Assembly: GCA_030544215.1 (NCBI GenBank)
Contig: JARZZO010000013.1
Location: 25,961,229 to 26,025,228 of the forward strand
Length of the DNA: 64,000 bases
Reading direction: 5' to 3'
Origin: Zantedeschia hybrid cultivar
Taxonomy: Eukaryota; Streptophyta; Magnoliopsida; Alismatales; Araceae
In this document: piece after piece, positions 13,123-25,500 of the stretch
Numbering within the stretch: the first letter of the stretch is position 1
How the letters are laid out: each line of letters begins with the position of its first letter
Program-made: the position numbers and the translations under genes
Notes under the pieces: generated by a model
The model's database searches: none
What the model was told of the DNA's origin: nothing
The model's input: only the letters and a program-made list of their open reading frames with translations

Positions 13123-14444
13123 TGTAGGTGCTTAGAATGACCGTGTGATTAACATGAAATATCTATGTTGTTTAGTGTAAACTAACCTATTAAAAACAGC
13201 AACTAAAGTGCAGTGATCGCCAGAAACTTTTAACTTAAAAAGTTTCAAAAGAGATATGATCGCCTACCTTTTAAACGCGGAAGATTGAGTCCTTGGTTTC
13301 CCTTCCTCAGCCGGCTGAAGAAAGAGAGCCCTTCCTTTGCTTCTTTGTTCTTGTTGTGGAATTTGAGGTTGAGGATCGTCCAGAAGTCTTTCTGGCTTTG
13401 AGCTTGATTTCCCCTTTTGATCTCTTGTTGTTGTTGAGTGCAGCAAAGACAGAAACAAAAAAAACGAAGAATTATGATGAGAATTTAAGTAGAAACAGTA
13501 TCTGAACTAATCATGATGTTAAGCATATTTAAAACAGCAAACTCACTTGTTTAATGGCTTTGAAACCCCTTAGATCAAGTAGGTTTTTGAAAGATTATGC
13601 TGTGGTGTGTGTTTGCATGAAGTGAATATGAAGAATGAAACTAATGAAGATGAAAGATGCAAATGCAGCAATGAAAAAACTTATGCCCAATCGGTTGAAG
13701 CTTTGAAAGGATGAAGATCTTGAAAGGGACGCCGACTTCTGGAAATGGCAGCGCTCCGGCGTTCCGACGTTGTTTCAATCTTCAACTCGCTATAACGCTA
13801 TGGCTCAACTCAACTCAATTCTCTTCTCTTCTTTTTTTTTCAACATGCAGGGTATTTATAGGCATTTCTTGCGTTCGCGATTAACATAGAAAAATCCCGA
13901 ATTTATCCATCTTAACCGACAGATAATTACTAGTTAATTCATCTTTATCTGTAATTATCTAAAACGCGTCCACCTTGGCTGACGCCTTTCAGATTAATTA
14001 AGATAAGGATAAATATCCGGGAAAACTTATCTTTATCTTTATTAGGTAAAACGCGTCCACTTGTGTAGACGTCTTTTACACTAATTAAGATAAGGATAAA
14101 CATCTGGAAGAGAAGTTAAAACCATTTAGGAAACCTAAAACGCGTCGACCTTCACAGACGCCTTTTAGTTAATTAATTAATTAATTAAAATTCAAATTTA
14201 ATCGTTAAAATAAGAATAAAGTCTAAATGGCGTCCACTTGGGTAGACGTCTTTTAGAATTCTTCATATTTTAACTCAAATTTGAGCTAAAATCAATTTAA
14301 TTGATTAACTTAAACACATCTGTTAAACCCGACACTTAAAAAGATTAATAAAAATTAATCGATGATTAATTATCATACCATTCTGAGGCATTATTATATG
14401 ATATGAAATTTACTCGAAATAACGTCAAAATTAGCGTGTCTACA
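13123..14444 (-). repeat. 5' LTR of copy A
   Basis: 1322 bp, starting TGTAGACACG and ending CCTACA on the minus strand. It holds four GCGTC modules (13966-14249) and a TATA element (TATAAATACC, near 13855-13862). A short open frame (13264-13458) is shared with other copies but frameshifted near its end. The 3' LTR is outside the window, so no target-site duplication can be tested; the outer flank is AGGTG. Confidence 0.93.
13966..14249. repeat. Four GCGTC-N10-GACG modules in the LTR of copy A
   Basis: Modules start at 13966, 14053, 14142 and 14230, spaced 87-89 bp. Every spacer between GCGTC and GACG is 10 bases. They lie upstream of the TATA element in the promoter part (U3) of the LTR. Confidence 0.92.
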
Positions 14445-15785
14445 AGGTGGAGGCCTACTAGGTCTGTGAGGATCAAAGACGCTAGAGAACGTAGCGTCCT
14501 TGAAGGCATTCTGGCAGTACCGTGCTCTTTCATAGAGCTCTGCCATGTTGGTCAGATTGTTCAAGGAGAGGACTAGCTTGAACTGGGGCGTGGCATTGGA
14601 AATTAACATCTTCACTTGCTCGGACTCGGACAAGTGATCTTTCACCCTTTCAGCCAGGCCCCGCCACCTGTCGGCAAAACTAACAAACTCTTCATCAGGT
14701 TTCATCTTTTCTGCAATGAGGTCAGTGATGGACAAGGAGGGTGCAACTCTGTCCTGGTATCGCTGGATAAATTTGCGTGAAACGATACCGTAATCATCTA
14801 CTTCGGAGGGTTCCAGAGAAAAGAACCACTCGAGGGCTGGTCCCTCTAGAGACCTCCTGAACAAAAAGGCCAACGACCTCTTGTCGTTCTGCCAGAAAGA
14901 CGATTCGTACATAAACTCCTTCAGATGTGTGAAGGGGTTACCAGTACCGTTGTACTTCCGGTACACTGGCATCTCAGAGGGTGGCAGATGGAATACTGGC
15001 AGACTCGGTAGACTGATCTCTGGCACAGCTTTGACTCCCATCATTTTCTGGAGGTTATTAAATTGCTCATCCATACGTTCCATTTTGGCCAGCAGCGTTT
15101 GTGTGGTCAGATCTGCTTGGGGAGGAGGAGGAGGAGGAGGTACTTGGTAGGCCTGCTGCCTAGAGTACGTTGGGCAGGGTGGACAATAGAGGGGAGGTCC
15201 GGCAGAGCTTCCGCCATGCCCGAGGGCATTTTGATAAGCAGGCGTTTGCGGTCTAGCCGGTTGCCTAGAGGATGAAAGCTGCGGCCCAGCTGGCTGAGAA
15301 GTGACATGAAGGCCTTCCATGGCCTGATGGATGTAAGGAGGGTGAAGAGGAGGTTGTTGAGTAACAACAGGGGGAGCCACAGGGTTTGGCTCAGCAGGCT
15401 GCACGGGTGCCTTCCCCTTCAGAATAGACTAGATCGCCTCGAACTACTGACGGTCCAGACGGGAGGCAAGAACTCCCAAAGCGTTGACGAGATCCATAGG
15501 ATCAGAGGATGAGGGATCATTCTGATTCATGTCCCCCTCAAGATTGGGATTAGGAATCGCATATTCATGCGGGGGAAGATCAGGATATCGATCATGGGGA
15601 TGAAAGAGAGGTGTCCGGACATTCCCATCTTGTCGATAGGGAATGGGGGCAGAATTACGGGAGGCATCAGCATCTCTCCCGTTCTCATAGTTGTAGTCTG
15701 AATCGCGAGGGGCATTAGCATCTCCCTCGTAGTTGATGATGGCGTCTTGAGCCATACTCAAGTCCCTGCCTGATCGCAGCAGCAT
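14445..15785 (-). pseudogene. gag fragment of copy B
   Basis: The start MLLRSGRDLS is at 15785. It matches the acidic N-terminus, Pro-rich part and capsid-like domain of copies A and C, then stops at the insertion point of copy A. Two TAG codons near 15430-15446 stand where A has glutamine codons (CAG and CAA), so the frame was already broken. Downstream the capsid region reads open to 14445. Confidence 0.88.
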
Positions 15786-16716
15786 GATGTTAGATTCTTT
15801 TTGAGTTATTTGAATTGGATTAAACCACAAATTCGCTCAGGGAAAGGATCCTAGTTTCAGTTCAATTTCCACCGTTATTCTCTAAGGCTTTCACTCACAA
15901 CGCTTTTGGAATCTAACCGGGACTTCAATTGGTACAACCAGCCCGATGATCAAGGAGGAATACTTTGATTTTGGGGACTTATGGAGGCCTTAATGTCAAC
16001 TTCTCTAGTCTGATCAAAGGACCAACCCAATCAGAGAGAGTTGCTGACGTCAAGTAGTGTGTTCCTAAGAAAAGGAGGGTATTCGCCTCAATGCGTATGT
16101 CCTATGGCCTGGATGGCCTCTAATGCTTAATAATAATGGGTAGCTAGCACTCAAGCCACAAAAATCTGAGAACTGAAAAATAACTAAGAAACTGTCTGAA
16201 TCGCGTCGATTGTAGTCGACGCTATTCAAAACAGAACCTTAATTTTTTTTCCGCAGAAACAGATGCAGACAGCAGAGAAAATATGAAGACTGAAAGGCGT
16301 TTGGGTGTATTGACGCGGTTTGAAACGCGTCAGTGCTCCTAGACGCTTTTCAGTTCGCAGAAACAGTTTTGCAAGAGGATTTTCTGGGTTGAATCCTCCT
16401 CAAACAGGATAAAAGCAGTAAATAATCAATTCATGCAGATTTTTTTTAGTTCCAGATTTTAACAGGATGATTTACTAACTAAACAACTAGAAAATCAATC
16501 AATCACACATTATTTTCATCACAAAAACAGCTTTTTAAAACTAATCAAGGGGAGGGCAAGATCTTGCCACTGGGGTGTGCACGTGGTGCACGAGGGAAAT
16601 TAACTAAACTAAAATACTCACCAATTGGTGAGGACGTGTCGAGAGACACAAATGGTGCACCGTAGGTGCCCAATTGATGATAGCAAGAACAAAAAACTAA
16701 AAGATGGCGAGACCAA
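15786..16716 (-). other. 5' leader of copy B
   Basis: Leader homologous to that of A and C. Three GCGTC modules start at 16203, 16297 (GCGTT arm) and 16327. A transcript would read it from right to left. No gene is seen. Confidence 0.7.
16203..16346. repeat. Three GCGTC-N10-GACGC modules in the leader of copy B
   Basis: The spacer is 10 bases in each. The second and third form a doublet with starts 30 bp apart. The centres differ from those of copy A at several bases while the arms are nearly unchanged. Confidence 0.88.
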
Positions 16717-16734
16717 GTCCCACCGTGATCGCCA
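16717..16734 (-). other. Primer-binding site of copy B
   Basis: The same 18 bases as in A and C (TGGCGATCACGGTGGGAC), seven bases inside the LTR end. Confidence 0.75.
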
Positions 16735-16741
16735 AAAAAGC

Positions 16742-18070
16742 TGTAGGTGCTTAGAATGATAGTGTGATTAACATGAAAAATCTATATTGTTTAAGTGCAA
16801 AATAAACCTATTACAAACAACAACTACGTGAAGTGATCGCCAGAAACTTTTGACTTAAAAAGTTTCAAAAGAAGCTTTGATCGCCTACCTGTTTAAACGC
16901 GGAAGATATTGAGTCATTGATTCCCCTCCTTCAGCCGGCTGAAGAGAGAGAGCCCTTTCTTTGTTCTTTGTTCTTGCTGTTGAATTTGGAGTAGAAGTTG
17001 AGGATCGTCCAGAGATTCTTGTGACTTTGTGCTTGATTTACTCCTTTTGATTCTCCTTTTGTTGAGTGCAGCAGAAATAGAAAGAAAAGAAATGAAGAAA
17101 ACAATGATGAGAACTTTAAGCAAGAATAGTATCTATTCTAATCATGATATTAAACCTGCAATTAAACAGCAAACTTACTTGTTGAGTGGCTTTTGAAACC
17201 CCTTAATCAAATAGGTTTTGAAAAGAATGAATGTGTTGTGTGTTGCATGAAGTGAATGATGAAGAATGTAGAACTAAATGAAATGAATGCAGAAAATAAA
17301 GACTTATGCCCAATGGTTGAATTCTTGAATGGATGAAGAATCTTGAAAGGACGCCGACTTCTGGAAATGGCAGCGCTTCGGCGTTCCGACGTTGTTGCTT
17401 CGATCTTCAACTCGCTATTGCTCAATGATAATAAACTCAAGATTACGCTTAACTTTTTTACTCTTCAAGATGTAAGGTATTTATAGACTTCTTCTGCGTC
17501 CGCGGATTAACATAGAAAAATCTAAGATTTATCCATCTTAACCAACAGATAAATACAGATTAATTCATCTTTATCTGTAATTATCTAAAACACGTCCACA
17601 CTGGATGACGCCTTTAAGATTAATTAAGATAAGGATAAACATCCGGGAAAACTTATCTTTATATGTATTAGCTAAAACGCGTCTACATGTACAGACGTCT
17701 TTTACACTAATTAAGATAAGGATAAACATCCGGAAGAGAAGTTGAAATAGCCTAGGAAACCTAAAACGCGTCAAGTCTCACAGACGCCTTTTAGCTAATT
17801 AATCAACTGATTAAAATTCAAATTTAAACGTTAAAATAAGAATAAACTCTAAATGGCGTCCACTCAAGTCGACGTCTTTTAGACTTCTTCATATTTTAAC
17901 TGAAATTTGAGCTAAAATCAATTTAATTGATTAACTTAAAAATGTCTATTAAACCCGACACTTAAAAAGATCAATAAAAATTAACCAATGGTTAAATATC
18001 AGACCATTCTAAGGCATTATTATATAATATGAAATTTACTCGAAATGACATCAAAATTAGCGTGTCTACA
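16742..18070 (-). repeat. 5' LTR of copy B
   Basis: 1329 bp, TGTAGACACG to CCTACA on the minus strand. It carries a TATA element near 17480, four GCGTC modules (17592-17875) and the LTR short open frame (16914-17123). Confidence 0.92.
17592..17875. repeat. Four GCGTC-N10-GACG modules in the LTR of copy B
   Basis: Same relative places as in copy A. The 10-base centres have changed (for example CACACTGGAT against CACCTTGGCT) while spacing and most arms are kept. Confidence 0.9.
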
Positions 18071-18490
18071 GTGGGTGCGTGAGTGGGCGGTGGAGATCGA
18101 AGGATCCCTACTAAGTCTTTTCGATGAGACTCACCTCTGCGGTTTTCAGGTGAGGGTTCTAGGCAGGCTTAGCAAGGAGAGTGCTGCCTTGGGTTGCGCG
18201 CCAGCAGCCGTTGTTCCGGGGTATGTCCCGATGTAGTTGTTATTTTATTTTCTGGCCTGTATGCTTAATTATTTCTTTTCAGTTGGAGTATGTAATTATT
18301 TGCTGTGTCGAGTTGCATTATAATAATTTTTAATTCTTTCACTTCCTTTTCAATTCAATGCGATGTGAATGTTTAGCTTACTTTATTATTTATTTCCCAG
18401 ACTTATCTAGATCCTGGTTTGGCTCCAAATTAATGATTCGGTACCCATTTAGTAATCGGATCTCCGATTATAGGGTGGTGGGTTGTTACA
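18071..18490 (-). mobile_element. LTR fragment of family D (TGTAACAACC type)
   Basis: The minus strand reads TGTAACAACCCACCACCC from 18490. It aligns with the first 460 bp of solo LTR G (40292-42501). Copy B is inserted after the shared CACACCCAC. The rest would lie beyond B, out of the window. Confidence 0.88.
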
Positions 18491-20023
18491 AAAATAGTCG
18501 ACCGTTTTTGTCGAAATGATGGACCGTTTCTACCAGTATAGCAAATTGACAGAAACAATCAGCGGACTGCATTGCGTACCTTTTGTTTAGAGGGTCATAA
18601 CTCACAAAATATATATCCATATGAAGATCCTTTTTTGTATGAAAGCTGACTGAAAATTCTATGACATATCCAAAAATCACACTAATGAGAGTACCACGCA
18701 ATCCATGATAATTAATTTTTTTGTATGAAAGTTGACTGAAAATTCTATGACATATCCAAAAATCACACTAATTGGAGTACCACACAATTCAGGATAATTA
18801 AAACACTAATTGTCCTATTTTTCGGAGACAACTATACACCTATGAAGATGGGATTAGATCTCATTCAAACTAGAATCAAAATTCACAAAATTTAAACTAA
18901 AGTAACTAGATATCTATATTTACAAATTCTATAACATGCATACCAATCTAATCACTATAGAGATCATAGTAAGGTTTACAACTTAGATGATTTTTAAATC
19001 TCAGACTGTTTTTTTTAAAGTATGAAACTATGGTGTTCACTACTTAATCCACAATCCTTATTAGCAATTAAGAACTTAGAGGCAAAGATAACTATAAGAA
19101 ACATAAGTTTAGACACATGCAAGTCAAATGGATACTCATAAAACCAACATGCATAGTAATCAAAGTAAAATAAATTTCAAAATAATTTAAGAAAGCTATG
19201 AACAACCCATTTTCGTACTAACTTTAAACGTAAGAAAAATTAATCTAAAATTCATTCATTGCATCATCAAATAGCCATTTAATAAGCACATGTCATGCAA
19301 TCATCATAAAAACATCATTCCTCATCTATGCATGATCATTTAAAACATCAAATCTCACATTCAAGTCATGGACATGGGAAATCTAGCAAATGGGCATCAC
19401 CATACCTGCAAATAGAATTGCACCACTCAAATGGGTCTCTAAGAACCAATCCAAGCTTCTAAAAAAGAAGAAAAAGAAAAATCTAAGCTCTTCTACTAGA
19501 ATCCTTCACAAAGAAGATAATTCTTCTCAAGGAACTCCAAGAAGAGGTAGAACCAAGGCTTGCAAGCTACCAAGATCATCCAAAAAACTCCAAGCACAAG
19601 ATCTTCCATATGCAATAAGAGATCACCACCAAAACTATGAGAGAGAGTGAGATGAAGAGAGAGAAGAGCATGGAGTGAAATGGAAAAGAATAGGTTCGGA
19701 TTCTCTCTCCACCCTCTATATAAACCATATCAAAATTTCAAGTACCCCCTCAAACCTTCTAAAAATTGCCCTCATACCCTTATGCATCCATTGGACTCTT
19801 TTAAAAATCACATGTTAAGGCCTAATAGCTCTAGAAGGGTCCAACTCTAGCCCACTAAACCAAGCCATACAAATTCAACCAAATTCACTTCTAAATGAGT
19901 TAAAATATAACTAAACCATAATTAATAATTTCACTTGAATTAAAATGATCTAAATTAACATTAACCTTAGTCAACTCCATAACTCGATTCGAAAATCACG
20001 AACCGGAGAATCGAGGTATTACA
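18491..20023 (-). mobile_element. LTR of Tekay/Del-like type, interrupted by family D
   Basis: The minus strand starts TGTAATACCTCGATTCTCC at 20023. A TATA element (TTTATATAGAGGG, 19712-19724) is followed by a TC-rich transcribed part. The start and the AGAGGGTGGAGAGAG stretch are typical of chromovirus Tekay/Del LTRs, from memory of such elements. Family D interrupts it at 18490/18491. It contains an 86-bp tandem duplication. Family assignment is tentative. Confidence 0.6.
18631..18802. repeat. 86-bp tandem duplication
   Basis: Two adjacent copies, each starting near TTGTATGAAAG-TGACTG and ending near GATAATTA, differ at a handful of bases. They lie within the Tekay/Del-like LTR. Confidence 0.85.
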
Positions 20024-20403
20024 CAATGAAAAATTATAGTTTTTTTATTTTTAAAATTTTTTTAGTCGTTCGATCAGAGATCAAGTTGTACGGACATATT
20101 GAATATGATGGGGTCCATCATAAAAAAATAAAAAAAATAAAACTTGCTGACATCAGATGACTATCTGATTGGGTGCAGCAAGTCACACTCCATGCCAAAT
20201 ACATAGAAATTCATGTATAGTTGAAAGTTAGAAAAATGGTTTACGGAGGCATTGTGAGGATGCCAAAATCGGTATTTGCCATTTTGTAAGGAGTCAAATT
20301 TACATTGACTTTCAGTTTTACAAGTTACCAAATGAATGTTTGTGATGAACTTTTTCCAAAAATTTCATCAGGGAGGAGCTTTTCCCTACAACTAAATGGG
20401 CAC
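20024..20403. other. AT-rich spacer
   Basis: No gene, repeat boundary or RNA gene is seen in these 380 bp. Low-complexity A/T runs are present near 20030-20150. Confidence 0.5.
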
Positions 20404-20840
20404 TGATGAGGATCTTCCCCCACTAGGGGGTCCGAACACCCTAGAGTTCGGTCAAGGTTTAAGGGCATTGAATGCCCCAGGAATGAAGAGGGATGGCAGT
20501 TTTTTGTTCCATATCAATAGCAGCATTTACTCTCCCAACTCCACTCTTCTATAAATAAAGGGGGTCCAACACCTAAAAGGAGGTAAAAGAAGCCACATTG
20601 AATACACTTCCTCTCTCTCTGTTCTTCTTGTTGCCATCTGACTTGGATGTCGGAGGGGTTTATTCGGGAAAGTCACTTGGGCCCCCTTTAACACTGTGTC
20701 TCCTGTATGCAAGAGACGGGGTCCCTTTTGATCTGACAAGCTTGTGGGTTCGACACTCCCGGCCGTCCGACTCTCTATTGTCCCGAACTGAGCACTACTT
20801 CAACCGGCCTTTCGGCCGCCCGATTCAACATCCCGTGTCA
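20404..20840 (+). mobile_element. Candidate solo LTR, 437 bp
   Basis: TGATGAGGATC to CCCGTGTCA, with TG/CA ends and a near target-site duplication GGCAC/GACAC (4 of 5). A TATA element (CTATAAATAAAG, 20549-20560) is followed by a CT-rich leader and a GC-rich end, the usual order for a plus-strand LTR. No internal domain adjoins it. Family not recognised. Confidence 0.6.
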
Positions 20841-22445
20841 GACACCTAGTTTGGAACTGTTACGGGTAGAATGTTTAGATAAATTTCAACTCCAATGTGC
20901 AAAGGAGGAAGATCCAAACATGTGCCTCGTTTTGGGGATTAAGTTTTGGGAGACATGCCTCGTTCGGGGAATTAGATTTTGGGAGTGGGGGCGATCTTTA
21001 TCACGCTCTGCTGGACACCTGGGGCTGCAACAATTTACAGTGACTAATTCTGAACAATGGCAAATTCATGTAGATTGCGATAGTCGAGGAGTTGCTGTAA
21101 GATCACTGATCAGATGACAATGCGGCTGGCATGTAGTTTTTATGTTAAGTTAGAAGATTACTTCAATTTGGCATCTATACTATCCAATCTTTAGTAAGAC
21201 GATTAACAAAATGAAGAAAAAAATTATGCTTTCACGTGATCCAAACGATCCAATCTGAAAAGCAACTCATCAGCCATTTCTAAATCCGGCACCATGCTGT
21301 AATGTGTCAATTTTCAAGCGTTTTTATTCTCTTATTTTTAGATATAAAAGAATTGGCATGGAGAATATAACTACTAACTAAGCTCCCATTTGCAACCAGA
21401 TAAATTTTACGAAGAATATTGTAAGTTGTTCAATCATCGATCAATTTTCTGTTTGATAAAAACCAGTTAAAATGAGGACCCAAATTTAGTTATCCTTGTA
21501 AATTTGTTTACTTTATTCTTTTCTTATTGATTGATTTTAGAGTTCTATTTTTTGGGAAGTTCAATGTGGAGGCATTCCTTCCTGAATGAAAGTAAGTCCT
21601 TCAAGTCCACACTCGAAGAAAATAAAATGGCGAAACCATGGCGTGTCAAGTTAAAGTGTCACCCGCGACAGATTTGGTCAAAAAACCAACACCATCCGAT
21701 GCAGTGATGCTTCCCTTCCTCTTCCTGCATCGCGGCCGCCGGTTCCCATTCTGGTAATTCAGTATTTATTCGAGAAGGGGAAAAGGGGTAGAAGATCCAC
21801 TCCAATTTTAGCAATGCGCCCCGCATTATAACTCTTTTGTTATTACCAGATATTAGGAGTGCGTATTGGATCAGGTAGACCCGGATCTAAATCAATCAAA
21901 TACTTATTTTAATCAAATATGATTCTTCTCATATGCGCAAATTATGAAATCTGGTCTTAACCAATGTCTTCATATGCGGATCTCTGCTTTTGTTCTGCAG
22001 GAACAAGAAGAAGCGAGGAAGATATCCACACGCTTCCGGAGCACCGTTCCAACAATGAGTGGGATGCTTCTGGGGCCGGAACCCTAACCCGAGATGCAAC
22101 ATCCCCAACTCCCAGAGAGGAGAGGAAGAAGCTACAAAAGTCCAATAAGGAACCACCTTGAGATGCCCCAGCTTGACACTCGTATGACCCCGAGGAGCCC
22201 AATCTCAGACGCTTGCAGATCCCTCTCAAGTCCCAAGTGATCAGGGAAAAAAACCATCGGGCCTATACATCCAGATTTGAAACACAAGACAAATTCTTCT
22301 CCAGATCCAGCTCCATATCTCAGAAAGTAGATCCGGGCAGATATGAACTCTGATCTTACTAGGCCCCTGATTTGCAGAGCTAGGAAGTTCACGAACCAAA
22401 GAGAACAAAATCAAAACGGGGGAAGGAAAAAAGATCGCAACAGGA
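20841..22445. other. Intergenic DNA downstream of the SRP receptor gene
   Basis: No reliable coding region. Short open frames occur near 20851-21117 and 21957-22392, but none resembles a known protein or keeps coding character. A GC-richer patch at 21700-21770 stands out from the AT-rich surroundings. Confidence 0.5.
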
Positions 22446-22451
22446 TTTATT
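22446..22451 (-). terminator. Poly(A) signal of the SRP receptor alpha gene
   Basis: AATAAA on the minus strand, about 108 bases past the stop codon at 22559-22561. Position and strand fit the 3' end of this gene. Confidence 0.6.
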
Positions 22452-22558
22452 GATTCACTTCCATCGTCAAGAAAGACGAGGTCACAGGGGAACGAGTTCA
22501 CAGCACACGGCACACACCACCCCACATCGGAAAGAAAGACCACCACACGGCAAACCCT

Positions 22559-25500
22559 TCACTTCAAAAGAGTTTTAACAATAGACTTAACATTGAGCTT
22601 CTTAAGATCGGTGTAGGATTGTCCACAGCCCACAAACATCACCGGCGCACCGGATATATAGACCATCGACAGTGCAGCTCCCACCTGCATTACAATAGTT
22701 TTTGAGTTATTGCACAAACACAACACAAGCAGATCAAAGGAGGGGGGAAGGCATTAGATGAGATACCTTGTCATCGATGGTATCAAATTTGGTGAGCAGG
22801 ATCCCATCAATCAGCCTGGCACTGGGGGTCATCGAGAGGTCTGCCAGTTTCTGCAAGACGGGTTCACAGAAATAAAGTCTCACCAAGGGTCTCCCAATGT
22901 GTAAGATGAATAACACCTGCAGGAACCGCCAAAGTCTGTGTTTGGTGCTACTCCTAATTGGGAGCAACTGTGGGATTCTACAACTTTCAGCTAAGTTATT
23001 TTGGGAAGGAAATATTAGACCATGCAGCAACCCATTTTTGTGACTTTTTTGGCTCCCAACTAAAAGCTTTAAATTGGAGTCTCTTACACTGGCCGAAAAA
23101 AAATGAGCTTATAAGGGAAGGATTAATTGATATGGCACTCCGAAACTAGTGCCATAATTTTTCATGTTGAAGGTGTAAGACACAAAGTGGCCTCCTAGGT
23201 AGAAGTTTTGCTGAGTATGTATGCCATAGTTGGACCTACAATCTTCCCAAAAACTTTCCACCCGTTTGGCAAATGAAATAACCACAAATGACCAATTGCA
23301 TAATGAAACAAAACTATACCTGGTCAAATTTAGTCAGTTGGTCCACAGCATCATTGCCAACTAATGCCTCTCCAACAAAAAGCACTAGATCTGGCATGTT
23401 GAGGTTGATGAGCTTGGAAAGTGCCCTCATTAGTGGCTCATTATCCTGAAATTTAATGTCAAGTTAAAGCAAGAGCATCAAAAACCAGCTCACTGCCAGA
23501 GCAAGAATAAAAAATATGCCAACAAGATTATCAGCCATAAAAAAATTCTAAGCAAGAGAGAGAAGAATGTGAACAGTCCTCCTTTGTCCAATGCATCTTG
23601 GTCCAGCTTACCTGCATTCGACCAGCAGTATCAACAAGAACAACATCTGACTTGTTACGGCTAGCCTCTTGAATGGCCTCCTTTGCCACAATTGCAGGGT
23701 CTTTCTCATATCCTTTTTCAAATATAGGAATCTGAAAAAAAGTTTAACAAGTTTTAATTGGCCAATCACCTAACACTCCAGCAGTTATTATCTGCATTCA
23801 ACAATCTTCCTTTCCTTTTTCCTTTTGAGGGAGGGTATGTTATGGAACAAAAATCTTCCCTCAAATTAAAGAAATTATGGAAAAGAAAAAGGAACACAGC
23901 AACTAAGGTGTTCCCATCTGTTTCCTTTTATCCCCTCTTCTTGTGATTCCAACCACTTTCCCCAAAAAAGGAAAACCAACACAGCCACATGAAAATTGCA
24001 GCAGCTTTGGTTCACATGTATAGAAGACAGACAGAAAAAAATCAAATGCAAATGGCATACCTGGAGTCTGCGAGCATGCGTCCTCAGCTGCTCTACAGCA
24101 CCAGACCGAAAAGTATCACAAGCAGCCATCATGACATTGAGCTTATGCTGCAAAAGCCAGTATGCAACCTATAGAAGTGGCAATAGAAAAGAAATTAATT
24201 TCTGCACAGTGTGCAAATTTAAATAATCAACTTGCTTCAAAAAGTGGATGCGGAAAGAAATGGATTTTTTTAAACCTTAGCAAGATTGGTGGATTTTCCG
24301 ACACCATTGACACCGACAAAAACAATAACATAGGGTTTGCCTTGCTCCTTAGCAGCATGCACATCCCTCAAGATGTCAATAGACCGTTTTGGAGTCAATA
24401 TACGGAGAAGAGCCTCCTCCATTGCCATCTGCAATCACAATCAAATATTGAAACTTATAATCCTTCTGGGAGGGATCAAAGAAGCATGTTACTGAAAAAG
24501 TGAGGGAAAGTCCAGGGAACGAGGGGCACACATAAAAGAGAATTACCTGGACAGTAGAAGAAATTCTTGTAAAGGATCCCAGCTTTTTCCCTTCAAGACT
24601 AGCTGCTACTGATTCACAGAGCTTCTCAGCTATTTCTTCAGCCTAAAATTTCATAGTGAAAAAAATTTGATCAATTTGTATTGATGGATCACAACCAAAA
24701 GGAACATCCATCATACATACCACGTTCTTGGTCATTAGCCTATCCTTCAGAGCTTTCAAGGCTGGCTGCAAATCTGACTTTTCCAAAACGGCATTTCCAG
24801 AAATGCTAAAATAAAAAATTAAACAAAAACATTGTCACTATACAGAGAACAATATCGGACACGATTTAGGAAATGAATGAGAAATAGAAATGTAAAGCAT
24901 GTATTCTTTCCAATTCACAACATGATCTAATGACCGGTCACATACAATCAAGGAATTCCGGGTCGGGTCGGGTCCCAGAATCGGGACCCGGCGATCCCGA
25001 CCCGACCTGGATCGGCTGATCGAGACGAAGTCCGGCCAGTCCAACTCGGCCGGATAAAAAAAAAAAAAAATCAGAAAAAATTACATACATATTATTCAAT
25101 GGATGTACAATAAGAATGAATGCAATTCATGTACATCCATAAAAAATAATCATTAAAGACAACTAACTCACTAATAATTTTTATTGTGCACTAATTAAAA
25201 AAGACATTATGTTGAAAAATACCTTAGAAAGATCACATTTGTGATCCTTCATCATACCTTTAAAAATACATGAGGTGTCCTCAAGTGTCTCTCCAGTCTG
25301 CTAAACTCTCCCTTAGAGAGAGAGGAGAGAGAAGAAAATGGCCGACGGGGGGGGGCGGGGCCGGCAACGAGTGGTGGCGGTGCCCGGGGGAGGGGGAGGG
25401 GCTAGGGGAAGGGGGAAGCCAGCAGCAGAAACGCTACTGGCGCCTGGCTCCCGATCCCCCCTTAAGGGGGGATCCGAGAGCGCTTGGATCGGATGAAATT

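Larger units (their letters stand above)
1..14444 (-). mobile_element. Tat/Ogre-like Ty3/gypsy retrotransposon, copy A (5' 14.4 kb)
   Basis: In minus orientation the order is 5' LTR (14444-13123), primer-binding site, leader, gag-protease, pol and then an opposite-strand PMD gene that runs off the window at base 1. The layout matches copy C at 44098-63625 part for part, so about 5 kb (DUF7745-like gene and 3' LTR) lies outside the window. The reverse transcriptase and two RNase H domains place it in the Tat clade of Ty3/gypsy. It interrupts the gag of copy B at 14444/14445. Four in-frame stops in gag-pol and one in the PMD gene show that it cannot act on its own. Confidence 0.93.
14445..18070 (-). 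mobile_element. Tat/Ogre-like retrotransposon, copy B (5' LTR, leader, gag start)
   Basis: This is the same family as A and C, in minus orientation: LTR 18070-16742, primer-binding site, leader, and gag up to the insertion of copy A at 14445. The remainder must lie beyond the left edge, past copy A. B itself is inserted in an LTR of family D at 18070/18071. Confidence 0.92.

Noticed and set aside
12585..14249. CRISPR-like array from regularly spaced inverted motifs
   Set aside because: The genome is a plant, there is no repeat-spacer structure of 25-40 bp, and the motifs lie inside LTRs.
21957..22546. Overlapping short frames downstream of SRPRA
   Set aside because: They lie in the 3' flank and untranslated region, on both strands, with no recognisable protein.
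24276..24428. Chloroplast or bacterial FtsY instead of cytosolic SRP receptor
   Set aside because: The N-terminal SRX domain, the long charged linker and the 634-residue length fit the eukaryotic alpha subunit.
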